This document shows, piece after piece, positions 34,883 to 42,036 of a stretch of DNA of 64,000 nt. The translations under genes were made by a program, and so were the position numbers. The stretch covers positions 62,001-126,000 of the forward strand of contig JAFZKN010000007.1 of assembly GCA_017553635.1 (NCBI GenBank), in the 5' to 3' direction. Every line of letters begins with the position of its first letter. Position 1 is the first letter of the stretch. This stretch comes from Treponema sp. (lineage in GTDB: Bacteria > Spirochaetota > Spirochaetia > Treponematales > Treponemataceae). The notes below the pieces were generated by a model. That model was not told the origin of the DNA. It did not search any database and was given only the letters and a program-made list of their open reading frames with translations.

Positions 34883-36634
34883 TTGATCCCCCTTAGACGT
34901 AACTAATCCATTACGTTTAATTTTTCTTGTTGTAGTCATTTCGAGCGCCTTGTCCAAGATAGTTATCTTAGAAATACGCGCATAAGGCTGTAATGTCTTA
35001 TTTACTTTATCGACAATTGCCTTAATTTCTTCATAGACTTTTTTATTACTAGAAGCTTCTTCACGTTTTACCTGAAGTTTTGTCAATAAGTCATCTGCAG
35101 GATAAATCAAAGCTTCTATTCCTTCTGACTTATGCTCCACATCCTCGATGTATCCACGAACCATAATCTGTTCAACATCGTAGTAAAGCTGGAATGAATC
35201 TTCGATTTCTTCCGGATAAACGTTCTTTCCGCCATCAGTAACTATAATATTTTTTGCACGGCCAGAGAGCATCAGATAATGTTCTTTGTCCATCCACCCC
35301 AAATCGCCAGTTTTAAAGAAGCCGTCTTCTGTAAATACTGACTTTGTTTCTTTCGGCATATTGTAGTAGCCCTGCATTACCATAGGACCTTTAACTACAA
35401 TTTCACCAATCCCCTCCTCATTTTCATTGATTATTTTTATTTCTTCCCACGGAGAAAAATCAAGACCAACACTTTCGATTTTGAAATGTTCCAGAGGATT
35501 TAATGCAATGATAGGAGATGTTTCTGTAAGTCCGTATCCCTGAATAAAATCTATTCCCATTGCATTATATCCTTTGAAAATACTGGATGCCAAAGGACCA
35601 CCACCACAAATTGCTACGCGAACAGTTTTAAGATTTGCAGCAGTTAAGATAGAATTTAACAGAACGCGTCCGATATTTTTACCTGTAATCTTTCTTACTA
35701 TATAACAGAAATTCATCAGGCCTTTAATCACGATTTCTACGCCTTTACCTTTCTGCGCAATACCTTTCATAATTCCTGAATAAAGTTTGTTATAGAGAAG
35801 TGGAACACCAAGCATTAATGTTATTCCGCCTTCTTTAAGTTCTTTCATAAGACGGCTTACTGCCATACTCTTTCCAAATACAATTGAAGCACCTGCAGAA
35901 AGAGGACAGATCATTGCAGCCTGCATCGTATATCCATGATGAATCGGAAGCAATGCATAGAATACATCTGATTCATAAAGAAGAAGATTCTGCTGTGCAA
36001 TAAAACAATCCGAAACAAGATTCTCATGACTGAGCATTACACCTTTCGGTACACCAGTTGTTCCAGATGTAAAAAGAATTGCAGCAGTATCTTTCATGGC
36101 AGCATGCTGGATTTCTACTTTCTTGCCAGGCTTAAGATTATATACATACTGTTTTGGATATTTTTTTGAAAGTGAATAGATTTTAGCACCGATTTTTTTA
36201 GAAGCAAAAAGCTTGTATTTTTCTTCATCGCCAAAGAAGATAACCGGCTTCGCTGTATTTACAAGATTAAGGATTTCTTTTTCATGAAGCGCACAGTCGA
36301 TAGGAACTACGATTGCACCAGCCTGCATTACTGCGAAGTATGCTGTTGCCCACTCAGGAGAGTTCTTTCCGCAGACAGCTACTCTATCACCTTTCTTTAC
36401 TTTGTTCTCAACAAGCCACTGTGCAAGTGTGTCAACATTATTCCAAACCTGTGTGTAGGTCAAGGAATTTTTCACACCCGTTACTTCGTCAAAGTCTACA
36501 AAGCAGGGAAGGTCACCAAATCGCATCTGCGAAATGTGCAGCATCTGTGGTAAAGTCGGCCAGGTTGAATTAAAAACCTTACCGCGAAATTCATCTAAAA
36601 ATTTCCAAGAAACTTCTTTTCGTATCGGCTTCAT
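34589..36634 (-). CDS. Acyl-CoA synthetase running in frame into a histone-H1-like tail
   Basis: A 681-residue frame. Residues ~1-584 are an AMP-forming long-chain acyl-CoA synthetase: AAILFTSGTTGVPKGVMLSHEN (P-loop), GYGLTETSPII, FFKTGDLGWMD, and the C-terminal domain ending TTTRKIKR. It activates fatty acids to acyl-CoA through acyl-adenylate. Without a stop, the frame continues into ~97 residues of Lys/Ala/Pro repeats. The juncture contains AAGGGGG followed five bases later by ATG (34882), so the tail probably is also, or only, made as a separate protein. Out-of-frame TAA and TAG codons just after KIKR suggest a lost synthetase stop. GAGGA supports the start at 36634. Confidence 0.8.
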   Translation of the reverse strand: MKPIRKEVSWKFLDEFRGKVFNSTWPTLPQMLHISQMRFGDLPCFVDFDEVTGVKNSLTYTQVWNNVDTLAQWLVENKVKKGDRVAVCGKNSPEWATAYFAVMQAGAIVVPIDCALHEKEILNLVNTAKPVIFFGDEEKYKLFASKKIGAKIYSLSKKYPKQYVYNLKPGKKVEIQHAAMKDTAAILFTSGTTGVPKGVMLSHENLVSDCFIAQQNLLLYESDVFYALLPIHHGYTMQAAMICPLSAGASIVFGKSMAVSRLMKELKEGGITLMLGVPLLYNKLYSGIMKGIAQKGKGVEIVIKGLMNFCYIVRKITGKNIGRVLLNSILTAANLKTVRVAICGGGPLASSIFKGYNAMGIDFIQGYGLTETSPIIALNPLEHFKIESVGLDFSPWEEIKIINENEEGIGEIVVKGPMVMQGYYNMPKETKSVFTEDGFFKTGDLGWMDKEHYLMLSGRAKNIIVTDGGKNVYPEEIEDSFQLYYDVEQIMVRGYIEDVEHKSEGIEALIYPADDLLTKLQVKREEASSNKKVYEEIKAIVDKVNKTLQPYARISKITILDKALEMTTTRKIKRNGLVTSKGDQMAETKKTAKKPAAKKAAKKPAAKKAVKKPAKKTTAKKAVKKPAKKTTAKKAVKKPAKKAVKKTTAKKAVKKPAAKKTAKKPAAKKAVKKPAKKAVKK

Positions 36635-36792
36635 TAAAATCCTCGAAGTACGTTTTTACTATTTATATACTTATATTCTATTACTATATTAAAAAAAATG
36701 CAAAAGATTTTTTAAATTTTTTTTAAATTTTTATTTCAGTTTTTTTTACAAAAAACTAAGTAATAAATTTAATTTTCCGATACTTTAAAAGT

Positions 36793-37875
36793 ATGAAGGT
36801 CAAAAAATTTTTTTGTTTTGTTTTATTTTTCTTCACTCTAAGTTTTTCTTTTGCAAGAGAGTATTCTAAAGCAGAAGCTGCCAGACTCCGTGAAGCAGTA
36901 TGTGCAAAAGTTAAAACTTACATCGGCTGTCCATACAGAACCGGTGGGATCGGTCCTGACAGTTTTGACTGTTCAGGTTTAATCTTTACAGTTTTCAGAG
37001 AAGCAGCTTCAATTCAGCTTCCACGTTCAGCAAAAGCAATTTATTCTACTGTCACAATAGTTTCAACTGATAAAATGGAAGAAGGAGACCTGGTATTTTT
37101 TAAAACAACCGGAGACGGTTCGATTTCTCATGTCGGAATCTATATCGGACGCAATCAATTCGTTCATGCGGCAAGCGATGGAGCAAATACAGGTGTAATT
37201 GCATCATCTTTGACAGAAAAATATTACAAAAACTGTTTTGCAGGTGTCGGAAAAGTAATTACAACTGCAAAATCTGATAAAAAAAATCCAAAAAACGATG
37301 ATTCTGATGAAATTATCGAAGAAGAAATCATAAATGAAGACTCTACAGTGTCTTCAAGTGAAAAAAAATCGTTTTTTGACAGTCTTGTTTTTGATACAAC
37401 CACTTCATGTGACTGGAGTTTGTGGCTTCCAAATAAATTTATGATAAATTTCCGCGGAATTGCAGTTACAACTGTTGCAAGATATACAGGATGGAAAGTT
37501 CAGCCGGGACTTGGAACAACATTAAGATGGAATTCCGGCACAGAAACCTTTCAGATTCCTATTACATTCAGCCTGACATTTAATGATTACGTAAATATTT
37601 ATGCAGGACCAGTAATTACATTTGGAAATCCTTCTACTCCAGATTATCATGAACGCATAAAAAGTTCATTTTTTCCCGGAATAATCGGAGTTTCATTCAA
37701 TACACCGTCATTTGATGCAGGAAAAGTAAAAATTTCAATCGCACAGGACCTTTCATACACCGTTTTTAATGATACAGACGGTGGAGCGCTCAGTTTCGGT
37801 GACTCTTTATGTACTGGATTTGTTTTTTCCACCGGAATACGTGTAACACTTCCTCTAAAAAATGTTTTAAAATAA
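36793..37875 (+). CDS. Secreted NlpC/P60 peptidase with C-terminal barrel-like domain
   Basis: A 360-residue protein with a signal peptide (FFCFVLFFFTLSFSFA). The NlpC/P60 domain (~30-155) has the catalytic Cys in FDCSGLIF, and His in SHVGIYIG and NQFVHAAS; such enzymes cut peptidoglycan stem peptides. A Ser/Glu/Asp-rich linker (~160-200) leads to a ~165-residue beta-rich domain (WLPNKFMINFRGIAVTTVARYTG, VNIYAGPVITFG, GIRVTLPLKNVLK) that looks like an outer-membrane barrel or surface domain. No ribosome site is visible; TACTTT (36781-36786) could be a -10 box. The lipoprotein gene follows 18 bp later. Confidence 0.82.
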   Translation: MKVKKFFCFVLFFFTLSFSFAREYSKAEAARLREAVCAKVKTYIGCPYRTGGIGPDSFDCSGLIFTVFREAASIQLPRSAKAIYSTVTIVSTDKMEEGDLVFFKTTGDGSISHVGIYIGRNQFVHAASDGANTGVIASSLTEKYYKNCFAGVGKVITTAKSDKKNPKNDDSDEIIEEEIINEDSTVSSSEKKSFFDSLVFDTTTSCDWSLWLPNKFMINFRGIAVTTVARYTGWKVQPGLGTTLRWNSGTETFQIPITFSLTFNDYVNIYAGPVITFGNPSTPDYHERIKSSFFPGIIGVSFNTPSFDAGKVKISIAQDLSYTVFNDTDGGALSFGDSLCTGFVFSTGIRVTLPLKNVLK

Positions 37876-37893
37876 TACAGGAGTTATTTTAAA

Positions 37894-38565
37894 ATGAACT
37901 TTAATAAAAACCGCTTTTCAGTTCTTTTTGCATTCATTCCATTACTTTTTTTTACAGGCTGTCCCTTAAATGTCTCAATTCACAACGACACCGGTGATAA
38001 AGTTCTTTTTTCAATCGATACTACAGCCGGAAATGAAATAAAAAGTGTTTTTGCCCCGAAAGATAAGTCTGGAAATCAAAAAGAAAGCATTCTTTTTGAT
38101 TCGATAGAAATAGAAAAGGCTTTAATTCAGTCTGGATTTACAACTGCAAAGGCTTTTGTAACAAAAAAAGATCAGAATGAATCACTTTCTGTCTATGCAA
38201 GTACTTTAAAAACAACTTTTGACTTTATAAAATTCAATTCTGCCGCTGACGGCTCGATAAAATCTGTTTCTGTTACACTTTCACCTGAAATTTTACAGAA
38301 CTTAATCACAAATCAGAACACAATAATCCAGAAATATGCGGATCTTCTCATGGCACCGTGTTTTACAGGAGAAAACCTTTCTAAGGAAGAGTATTTTGAC
38401 GTTCTTGCATCGTTCTACGGTGAAAACCTTGCAAAAGAACTCTCAAACGGATATTTTACGCTCTCTCTCGTTAAAAAAACAGCAGTTCAGTCCAGTATAA
38501 AAATTCCTGTAATGGAAATTCTAACCCTGCAGTCAGAAAAAACTTACACTTTTTCAGCAGAATAA
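37894..38565 (+). CDS. Hypothetical lipoprotein
   Basis: A 223-residue protein with a signal peptide and lipobox LFFTGC (Cys ~23). The mature part is soluble, with beta-type strands and Lys/Ser/Asp-rich loops. No family is recognised. AGGAG precedes the ATG, 18 bp after the NlpC/P60 gene, so both are likely on one transcript. Its last 22 bp overlap the convergent esterase gene. Confidence 0.7.
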   Translation: MNFNKNRFSVLFAFIPLLFFTGCPLNVSIHNDTGDKVLFSIDTTAGNEIKSVFAPKDKSGNQKESILFDSIEIEKALIQSGFTTAKAFVTKKDQNESLSVYASTLKTTFDFIKFNSAADGSIKSVSVTLSPEILQNLITNQNTIIQKYADLLMAPCFTGENLSKEEYFDVLASFYGENLAKELSNGYFTLSLVKKTAVQSSIKIPVMEILTLQSEKTYTFSAE

Positions 38566-39701
38566 AGAGATTTTATCACGGTTACAAGTTTTTCGGCAGC
38601 AAGACGGTGTGTTTTTGGTCCAGGATGCTGTCTCGAACCTTTGTCTTCGTCGTTTATTTCACAGTCCATTGAGTCAAATTCTAAAGTAAATACCTTTTTA
38701 TCTGCATTTTCGTTTTTATACTGCGCTATTCCATCGTAAATAAAACCCATCACTTCTGGAATTGACATCATGCCGGTTGCCCAGATTATTTTTGCCTTAG
38801 GATTATTTTTTCTTACGGTTTTAAGAAAGTTTTTTGTACCTTCGGTTATTTTTGCTCCGTCTTGGCTGCACGGCTTATTGTTTTCATCCAGATGCATTTT
38901 ATAAACCTTTCCAGTTTGAGGATCTGTAAAAGGTTCAATATAAAATCCACCGCGGTCATTTGTTCCGAGATTTATAATTACAAAATCACTCTGCCACTTT
39001 GAAAAATCGTATTTCTGATGTCCTCCGAGTTTTTCATAGAGCTTTCCCTTGGGAATTGAACATACATTTTCGTATTCAGGCGGAATTATATTATAAGGAT
39101 TGTTATTCCATGCAGAAACGATACCAAATCCTCCCTGACTTACAGTCCTGAAGTCTGCATCGAGCTTTTGTGCAGTCTGGTATGCATAAGTTTTGCAGAA
39201 CGACATGTGGCATCCAATCCATGCCATATCATTTACTGCTCCTGCTAAACCTTCGCCGGCTGTAATACTGTCACCGATAAATTCGATGTTCATTTTATGC
39301 TTTGGAAGCTCTGTAAAAGTTCCGCCTTTAGAAAGCGCAAGCTTATGAATTTTTACAAAATGTTCCGGATCATCTGCCATTGGCTGTGAATCTTTCATAA
39401 CTCGGATATCTGTTTCGTAGCTGTCATCAAAACCTCGTGCAAGACAGATCCACTGCTTTCCTTTTGCTACCATCTGACGCGAGTTGATTCTTCCGTTAAG
39501 AAAAACTACAAGCCACGGTTCAAGTTTTTCAAAACCGCCTTCGATTAAAGCCCAGAGCTCGCGTCCTTTAAAATGAACTTCAAACCCCGAACCGTTCCAG
39601 AAAAGAGTCCTGAAAGGCTTTTTTTCTGCACCGCTTATGTCACGGCCAAGAAAATAAAGCTGTGGAATTTTATTTATTGGATAGATATTTACGTTTTTCA
39701 T
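38544..39701 (-). CDS. CE2-like SGNH/GDSL esterase
   Basis: A 385-residue protein in two parts: an N-terminal jelly-roll (~20-140; FRTLFWNGSGFEVHFKGRELWALIEGG) and a C-terminal SGNH hydrolase with block I EFIGDSITAGEG (nucleophile Ser), block III NLGTNDRGG and block V HPGPKTH. This two-domain layout is that of carbohydrate-esterase family 2 deacetylases acting on xylan and glucomannan. No signal peptide is present, so it probably works on imported oligosaccharides in the cytoplasm. Its ATG follows the folA stop codon without a gap. Confidence 0.82.
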   Translation of the reverse strand: MKNVNIYPINKIPQLYFLGRDISGAEKKPFRTLFWNGSGFEVHFKGRELWALIEGGFEKLEPWLVVFLNGRINSRQMVAKGKQWICLARGFDDSYETDIRVMKDSQPMADDPEHFVKIHKLALSKGGTFTELPKHKMNIEFIGDSITAGEGLAGAVNDMAWIGCHMSFCKTYAYQTAQKLDADFRTVSQGGFGIVSAWNNNPYNIIPPEYENVCSIPKGKLYEKLGGHQKYDFSKWQSDFVIINLGTNDRGGFYIEPFTDPQTGKVYKMHLDENNKPCSQDGAKITEGTKNFLKTVRKNNPKAKIIWATGMMSIPEVMGFIYDGIAQYKNENADKKVFTLEFDSMDCEINDEDKGSRQHPGPKTHRLAAEKLVTVIKSLYSAEKV

Positions 39702-40208
39702 TTATTTCCTCATTTTTTTTCTTTCATATACAAAATATGTAAAAGGAATCTCCCCTTCTACAGTTTTTTCTTCTGTAATAATAAAATCGCATTCATTAAA
39801 TTCCGGAAAAAACCTGTCTCCCTTTACATCAAGCTTTATCCTTGTAAGATAAATTTTATCTGCAAGGCCAAGGGCTTTTTCGTAAAGTGACTGCCCGCCG
39901 CATATAAAAACTTTTTTCTCCGGATATTTTTCTGCTGAATAACTCAAAGCCTCATCTAGCGAAGGAAAAAACTCTGCACCTTCGCAGAAATAATTTTTAT
40001 CTGATGTTAAAACGATGTTTATTCTTTCTGGAAGCGGCCTCCCGAGCTTAGAAAAAATCTCGTCAAAGGTTTTTCTTCCCATTATGACGACATTTCCTGC
40101 CGTAAGTTCTTTAAACCTTTCCTGGTCGGCCTTTATATTCCACGGAATTTTACCGTTACTTCCGATTACGCGGTTTTGTGCAGCTGCGGCTATAAGAGAT
40201 AACTCCAT
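39702..40208 (-). CDS. folA: Dihydrofolate reductase
   Basis: A 168-residue enzyme that reduces dihydrofolate with NADPH. It has LIAAAAQNRVIGSNGKIPWNI, FKELTAGNVVIMGRKTFDEI, RINIVLTSD, VFICGGQSLYEKAL and a C-terminal FTYFVYERK. The acidic substrate residue (Asp27 in E. coli numbering) corresponds to KADQERF. There is no ribosome site; the promoter at 40243-40215 puts initiation at the ATG. It is directly coupled to the esterase gene. Confidence 0.93.
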   Translation of the reverse strand: MELSLIAAAAQNRVIGSNGKIPWNIKADQERFKELTAGNVVIMGRKTFDEIFSKLGRPLPERINIVLTSDKNYFCEGAEFFPSLDEALSYSAEKYPEKKVFICGGQSLYEKALGLADKIYLTRIKLDVKGDRFFPEFNECDFIITEEKTVEGEIPFTYFVYERKKMRK

Positions 40209-40214
40209 AGATGA

Positions 40215-40243
40215 ATGCTATCTTTTTTAACGCAGATTTTCAA
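40215..40243 (-). promoter_or_regulatory. folA promoter, predicting a leaderless mRNA
   Basis: On the minus strand: TTGAAA (40243-40238), a 17-bp spacer and TAGCAT (40220-40215), then six bases to the ATG at 40208. No Shine-Dalgarno sequence is present. Confidence 0.5.
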
Positions 40244-40406
40244 GTTAAAAATCATTCTACCCTCGGACAGTTAAAATATTCAAACATAAGCAGAGATTAT
40301 GTCAAATTTCATTGGGTGATAACCTTTTTGAAATAATCTTTTTGTCTCATAAATATTTACATGTCACTATACAAAATAATTGATTAAGTTGAATTATACT
40401 ATAAAC

Positions 40407-40521
40407 TTTGAGTATAAGTATTATGAACCCAATACTAAAAAAGGAGTTTTGCGGTACCAGACAAACACCGCATAATACTTATCAGGCTGGAATAAGTTTT
40501 ATTTCAGCCTTTTTTTTATAG
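40407..40521 (+). promoter_or_regulatory. Transcription attenuator upstream of the cat-like gene
   Basis: Three mutually exclusive pairings are visible. A long stem ATAAGTATTAT (40414-40424) pairs with ATAATACTTAT (40472-40482). A terminator GGCTGGAATAA (40485-40495) pairs with TTATTTCAGCC (40499-40509), followed by eight T. An antiterminator-like hairpin ACTTAT (40477-40482) with ATAAGT (40492-40497) would break both. A GCGGT/ACCGC hairpin (40451-40471) lies inside the first stem. A leader ORF runs through the whole region. TATACT (40395-40400) is a possible -10 box. The rest of 40244-40394 and 40522-40581 shows nothing but the cat ribosome site. Confidence 0.7.
40423..40521 (+). CDS. Putative 32-residue leader peptide
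   Basis: An ATG at 40423 opens a 32-codon frame that begins MNPILKKEF, passes through both hairpins and ends in TAG just after the terminator T-run. The T-run itself encodes the final FFL. The start codon lies partly in the first stem. No Shine-Dalgarno sequence is seen, so initiation would have to occur near the 5' end of the transcript. Ribosome stalling near the start would free the 3' arm of the first stem and favour antitermination; this is inference from the pairing pattern. Confidence 0.5.
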   Translation: MNPILKKEFCGTRQTPHNTYQAGISFISAFFL

Positions 40522-40581
40522 AAAAAAAAATATTTTTATGATAGACTTTAGATATCTTAAAAATCATAAGGGGAAAATATT

Positions 40582-41241
40582 ATGGAAATGACATCCGGCT
40601 ACAAGTCAATCGATTTAAATACCTGGAAAAGAGCACCTTACTACGAATATTATTCACACGGTTCAAAAGGCATGTGCGCAATGACAGGTAATATAGATGT
40701 TTCATCTTTATATTCAAAATGCAAGGCAAAAGGAAAAGATTTTTTAATAAGCATTCTTTTTGTTATTTCAACAGCACTCAATAAGCATGAAGAATTTAAA
40801 GTTGGTTACTGTGCAGAAAACGGCGAACTTATGATTTGGGATGAAATTAATCCGATTTTCCGTGTTTTCCATAAAGAGACAGAACTTTTTACACGCGTTT
40901 GGGCAAAGTTTTCTAAAAGCTTTGATGAATTTTACAAAGCATGCGAACAGGCAATCGAAAACGGATTAAAGCTTACAACATTAAATGCACCTGAGCTTCC
41001 GGACAACATCTTCGAAATTTCACACGTTCCATTTTCTTTTACATCTGTAAACGTAAAGATGTCAGAAAGCGGAAAATACTTTTCACCGATTCTTACAACT
41101 GGAAAAACATTCGAAGAAAACGGCACAGTTAAAATGCCGATTGCCATGCAGATAAGCCACGCAGTTGCCGACGGCTTTCACATCGCAAGATTCTTTGATG
41201 AAGTAAAAGAAGAAGCAGAAAAACTTGCTTCGGTTATATAA
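40582..41241 (+). CDS. Chloramphenicol-acetyltransferase-family protein
   Basis: A 219-residue protein, the exact usual length of type A CAT trimers. It has GNIDVSSLYSKCKAKGKDFLISILFVISTALNKHEEF, a DEINPIFRVFHKETELFTRVW segment, and the catalytic His motif MQISHAVADGFHIARFF (canonical HHAVxDG; here SHAVADG, with the catalytic His retained). The family transfers acetyl from acetyl-CoA to chloramphenicol, but distant members have other acceptors. The attenuator upstream would fit control by a ribosome-stalling drug. AAGGGG precedes the ATG. Confidence 0.85.
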   Translation: MEMTSGYKSIDLNTWKRAPYYEYYSHGSKGMCAMTGNIDVSSLYSKCKAKGKDFLISILFVISTALNKHEEFKVGYCAENGELMIWDEINPIFRVFHKETELFTRVWAKFSKSFDEFYKACEQAIENGLKLTTLNAPELPDNIFEISHVPFSFTSVNVKMSESGKYFSPILTTGKTFEENGTVKMPIAMQISHAVADGFHIARFFDEVKEEAEKLASVI

Positions 41242-41247
41242 TAAAAT

Positions 41248-42036
41248 TCAATCAGAAAACAGAGAAAAAAAATAACTTGTAATGTCGTCTTTATCTTGCC
41301 CGCTGATTTTATATGAATCTGTGTGGACTAAGTGGACGACATTTGTTTTTTCTGTAGTCAGTTTTGAAAGAACAAACATTCCCGGCCGGTTGTCACATAT
41401 ACATACAAACCAGTTTTTTAAATCCCCGTCATTAAAAAATTTTTGAGTGATTTTATCTTTTCTATCTGTTTCCTTTCTGCCTGAATGGTGTGAAAAATCT
41501 GAAGAAATTAAAAGAAAATTCTCTTTTCGGCCGTTTTCATCAAAATACGGTTCAATAACTTCGTAAAGCTTCTGAGCCAGATCTACATTGACAGGCGGGT
41601 CTCCGTACACTGCAACAGCTACAACTTTTGCATCTGGAAAATATCTTTTAATATACGGAATAAGTGTAAAAACTCCGTGTTCTGCATAAAAAACCTGAGT
41701 GTCATATCCTACTCCAAGTTTTCCTGCAATCGATTCAACTTTTTCTTTGTCAGATGACACAACAGAACCATCTTTCGTTTTCCATGAATAATTGTCGATT
41801 GAATAATCATAAACAGACAATCCGTAATGTGATGGACTTATTATAAAAAAAGTCTTTACATCACGGTTATTTTTTATTTTACAGAAAAAATCATCTATGT
41901 ATTTTGAAGCAAGTTCATGATGGCTTACAGTACCGCCCCAGACAGGTGACGGTACTGAATCTCCCGGTTTTAAATTCTTACATCCCCAAAGAAAAAAAAT
42001 TGCCGTAAAAAGAACTAAAATTCTGGTAAAATGCAT
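41248..42036 (-). CDS. Memo-family lipoprotein
   Basis: A 262-residue protein with a lipobox FFLWGC (Cys ~19). The Memo fold is recognisable: PSPVWGGTVSHHELASKYIDDFF, TFFIISPSHYGLSVYDYS, YAEHGVFTLIPYIKRYFPDAKVVAVAVYG, LLISSDFSHHS. The conserved His residues (SHHE, SHYG, EHGV) match the putative metal site of Memo and of AmmeMemoRadiSam protein B. Its export as a lipoprotein is unusual, since Memo proteins are normally cytoplasmic. It overlaps the upstream DUF3160 gene by 22 bp. Confidence 0.82.
   Translation of the reverse strand: MHFTRILVLFTAIFFLWGCKNLKPGDSVPSPVWGGTVSHHELASKYIDDFFCKIKNNRDVKTFFIISPSHYGLSVYDYSIDNYSWKTKDGSVVSSDKEKVESIAGKLGVGYDTQVFYAEHGVFTLIPYIKRYFPDAKVVAVAVYGDPPVNVDLAQKLYEVIEPYFDENGRKENFLLISSDFSHHSGRKETDRKDKITQKFFNDGDLKNWFVCICDNRPGMFVLSKLTTEKTNVVHLVHTDSYKISGQDKDDITSYFFSLFSD

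Noticed and set aside
34485..34886. Plus-strand open frame with repeated FFTAFLAGFF
   Set aside because: It is the complement of the Lys-rich H1 repeats; the coding strand has a ribosome site and a family-like product.
40414..40510. A metabolite riboswitch upstream of the cat-like gene
   Set aside because: It matches no consensus I know (preQ1, SAM, guanidine, THF, fluoride), and the leader ORF with competing hairpins explains the region better.
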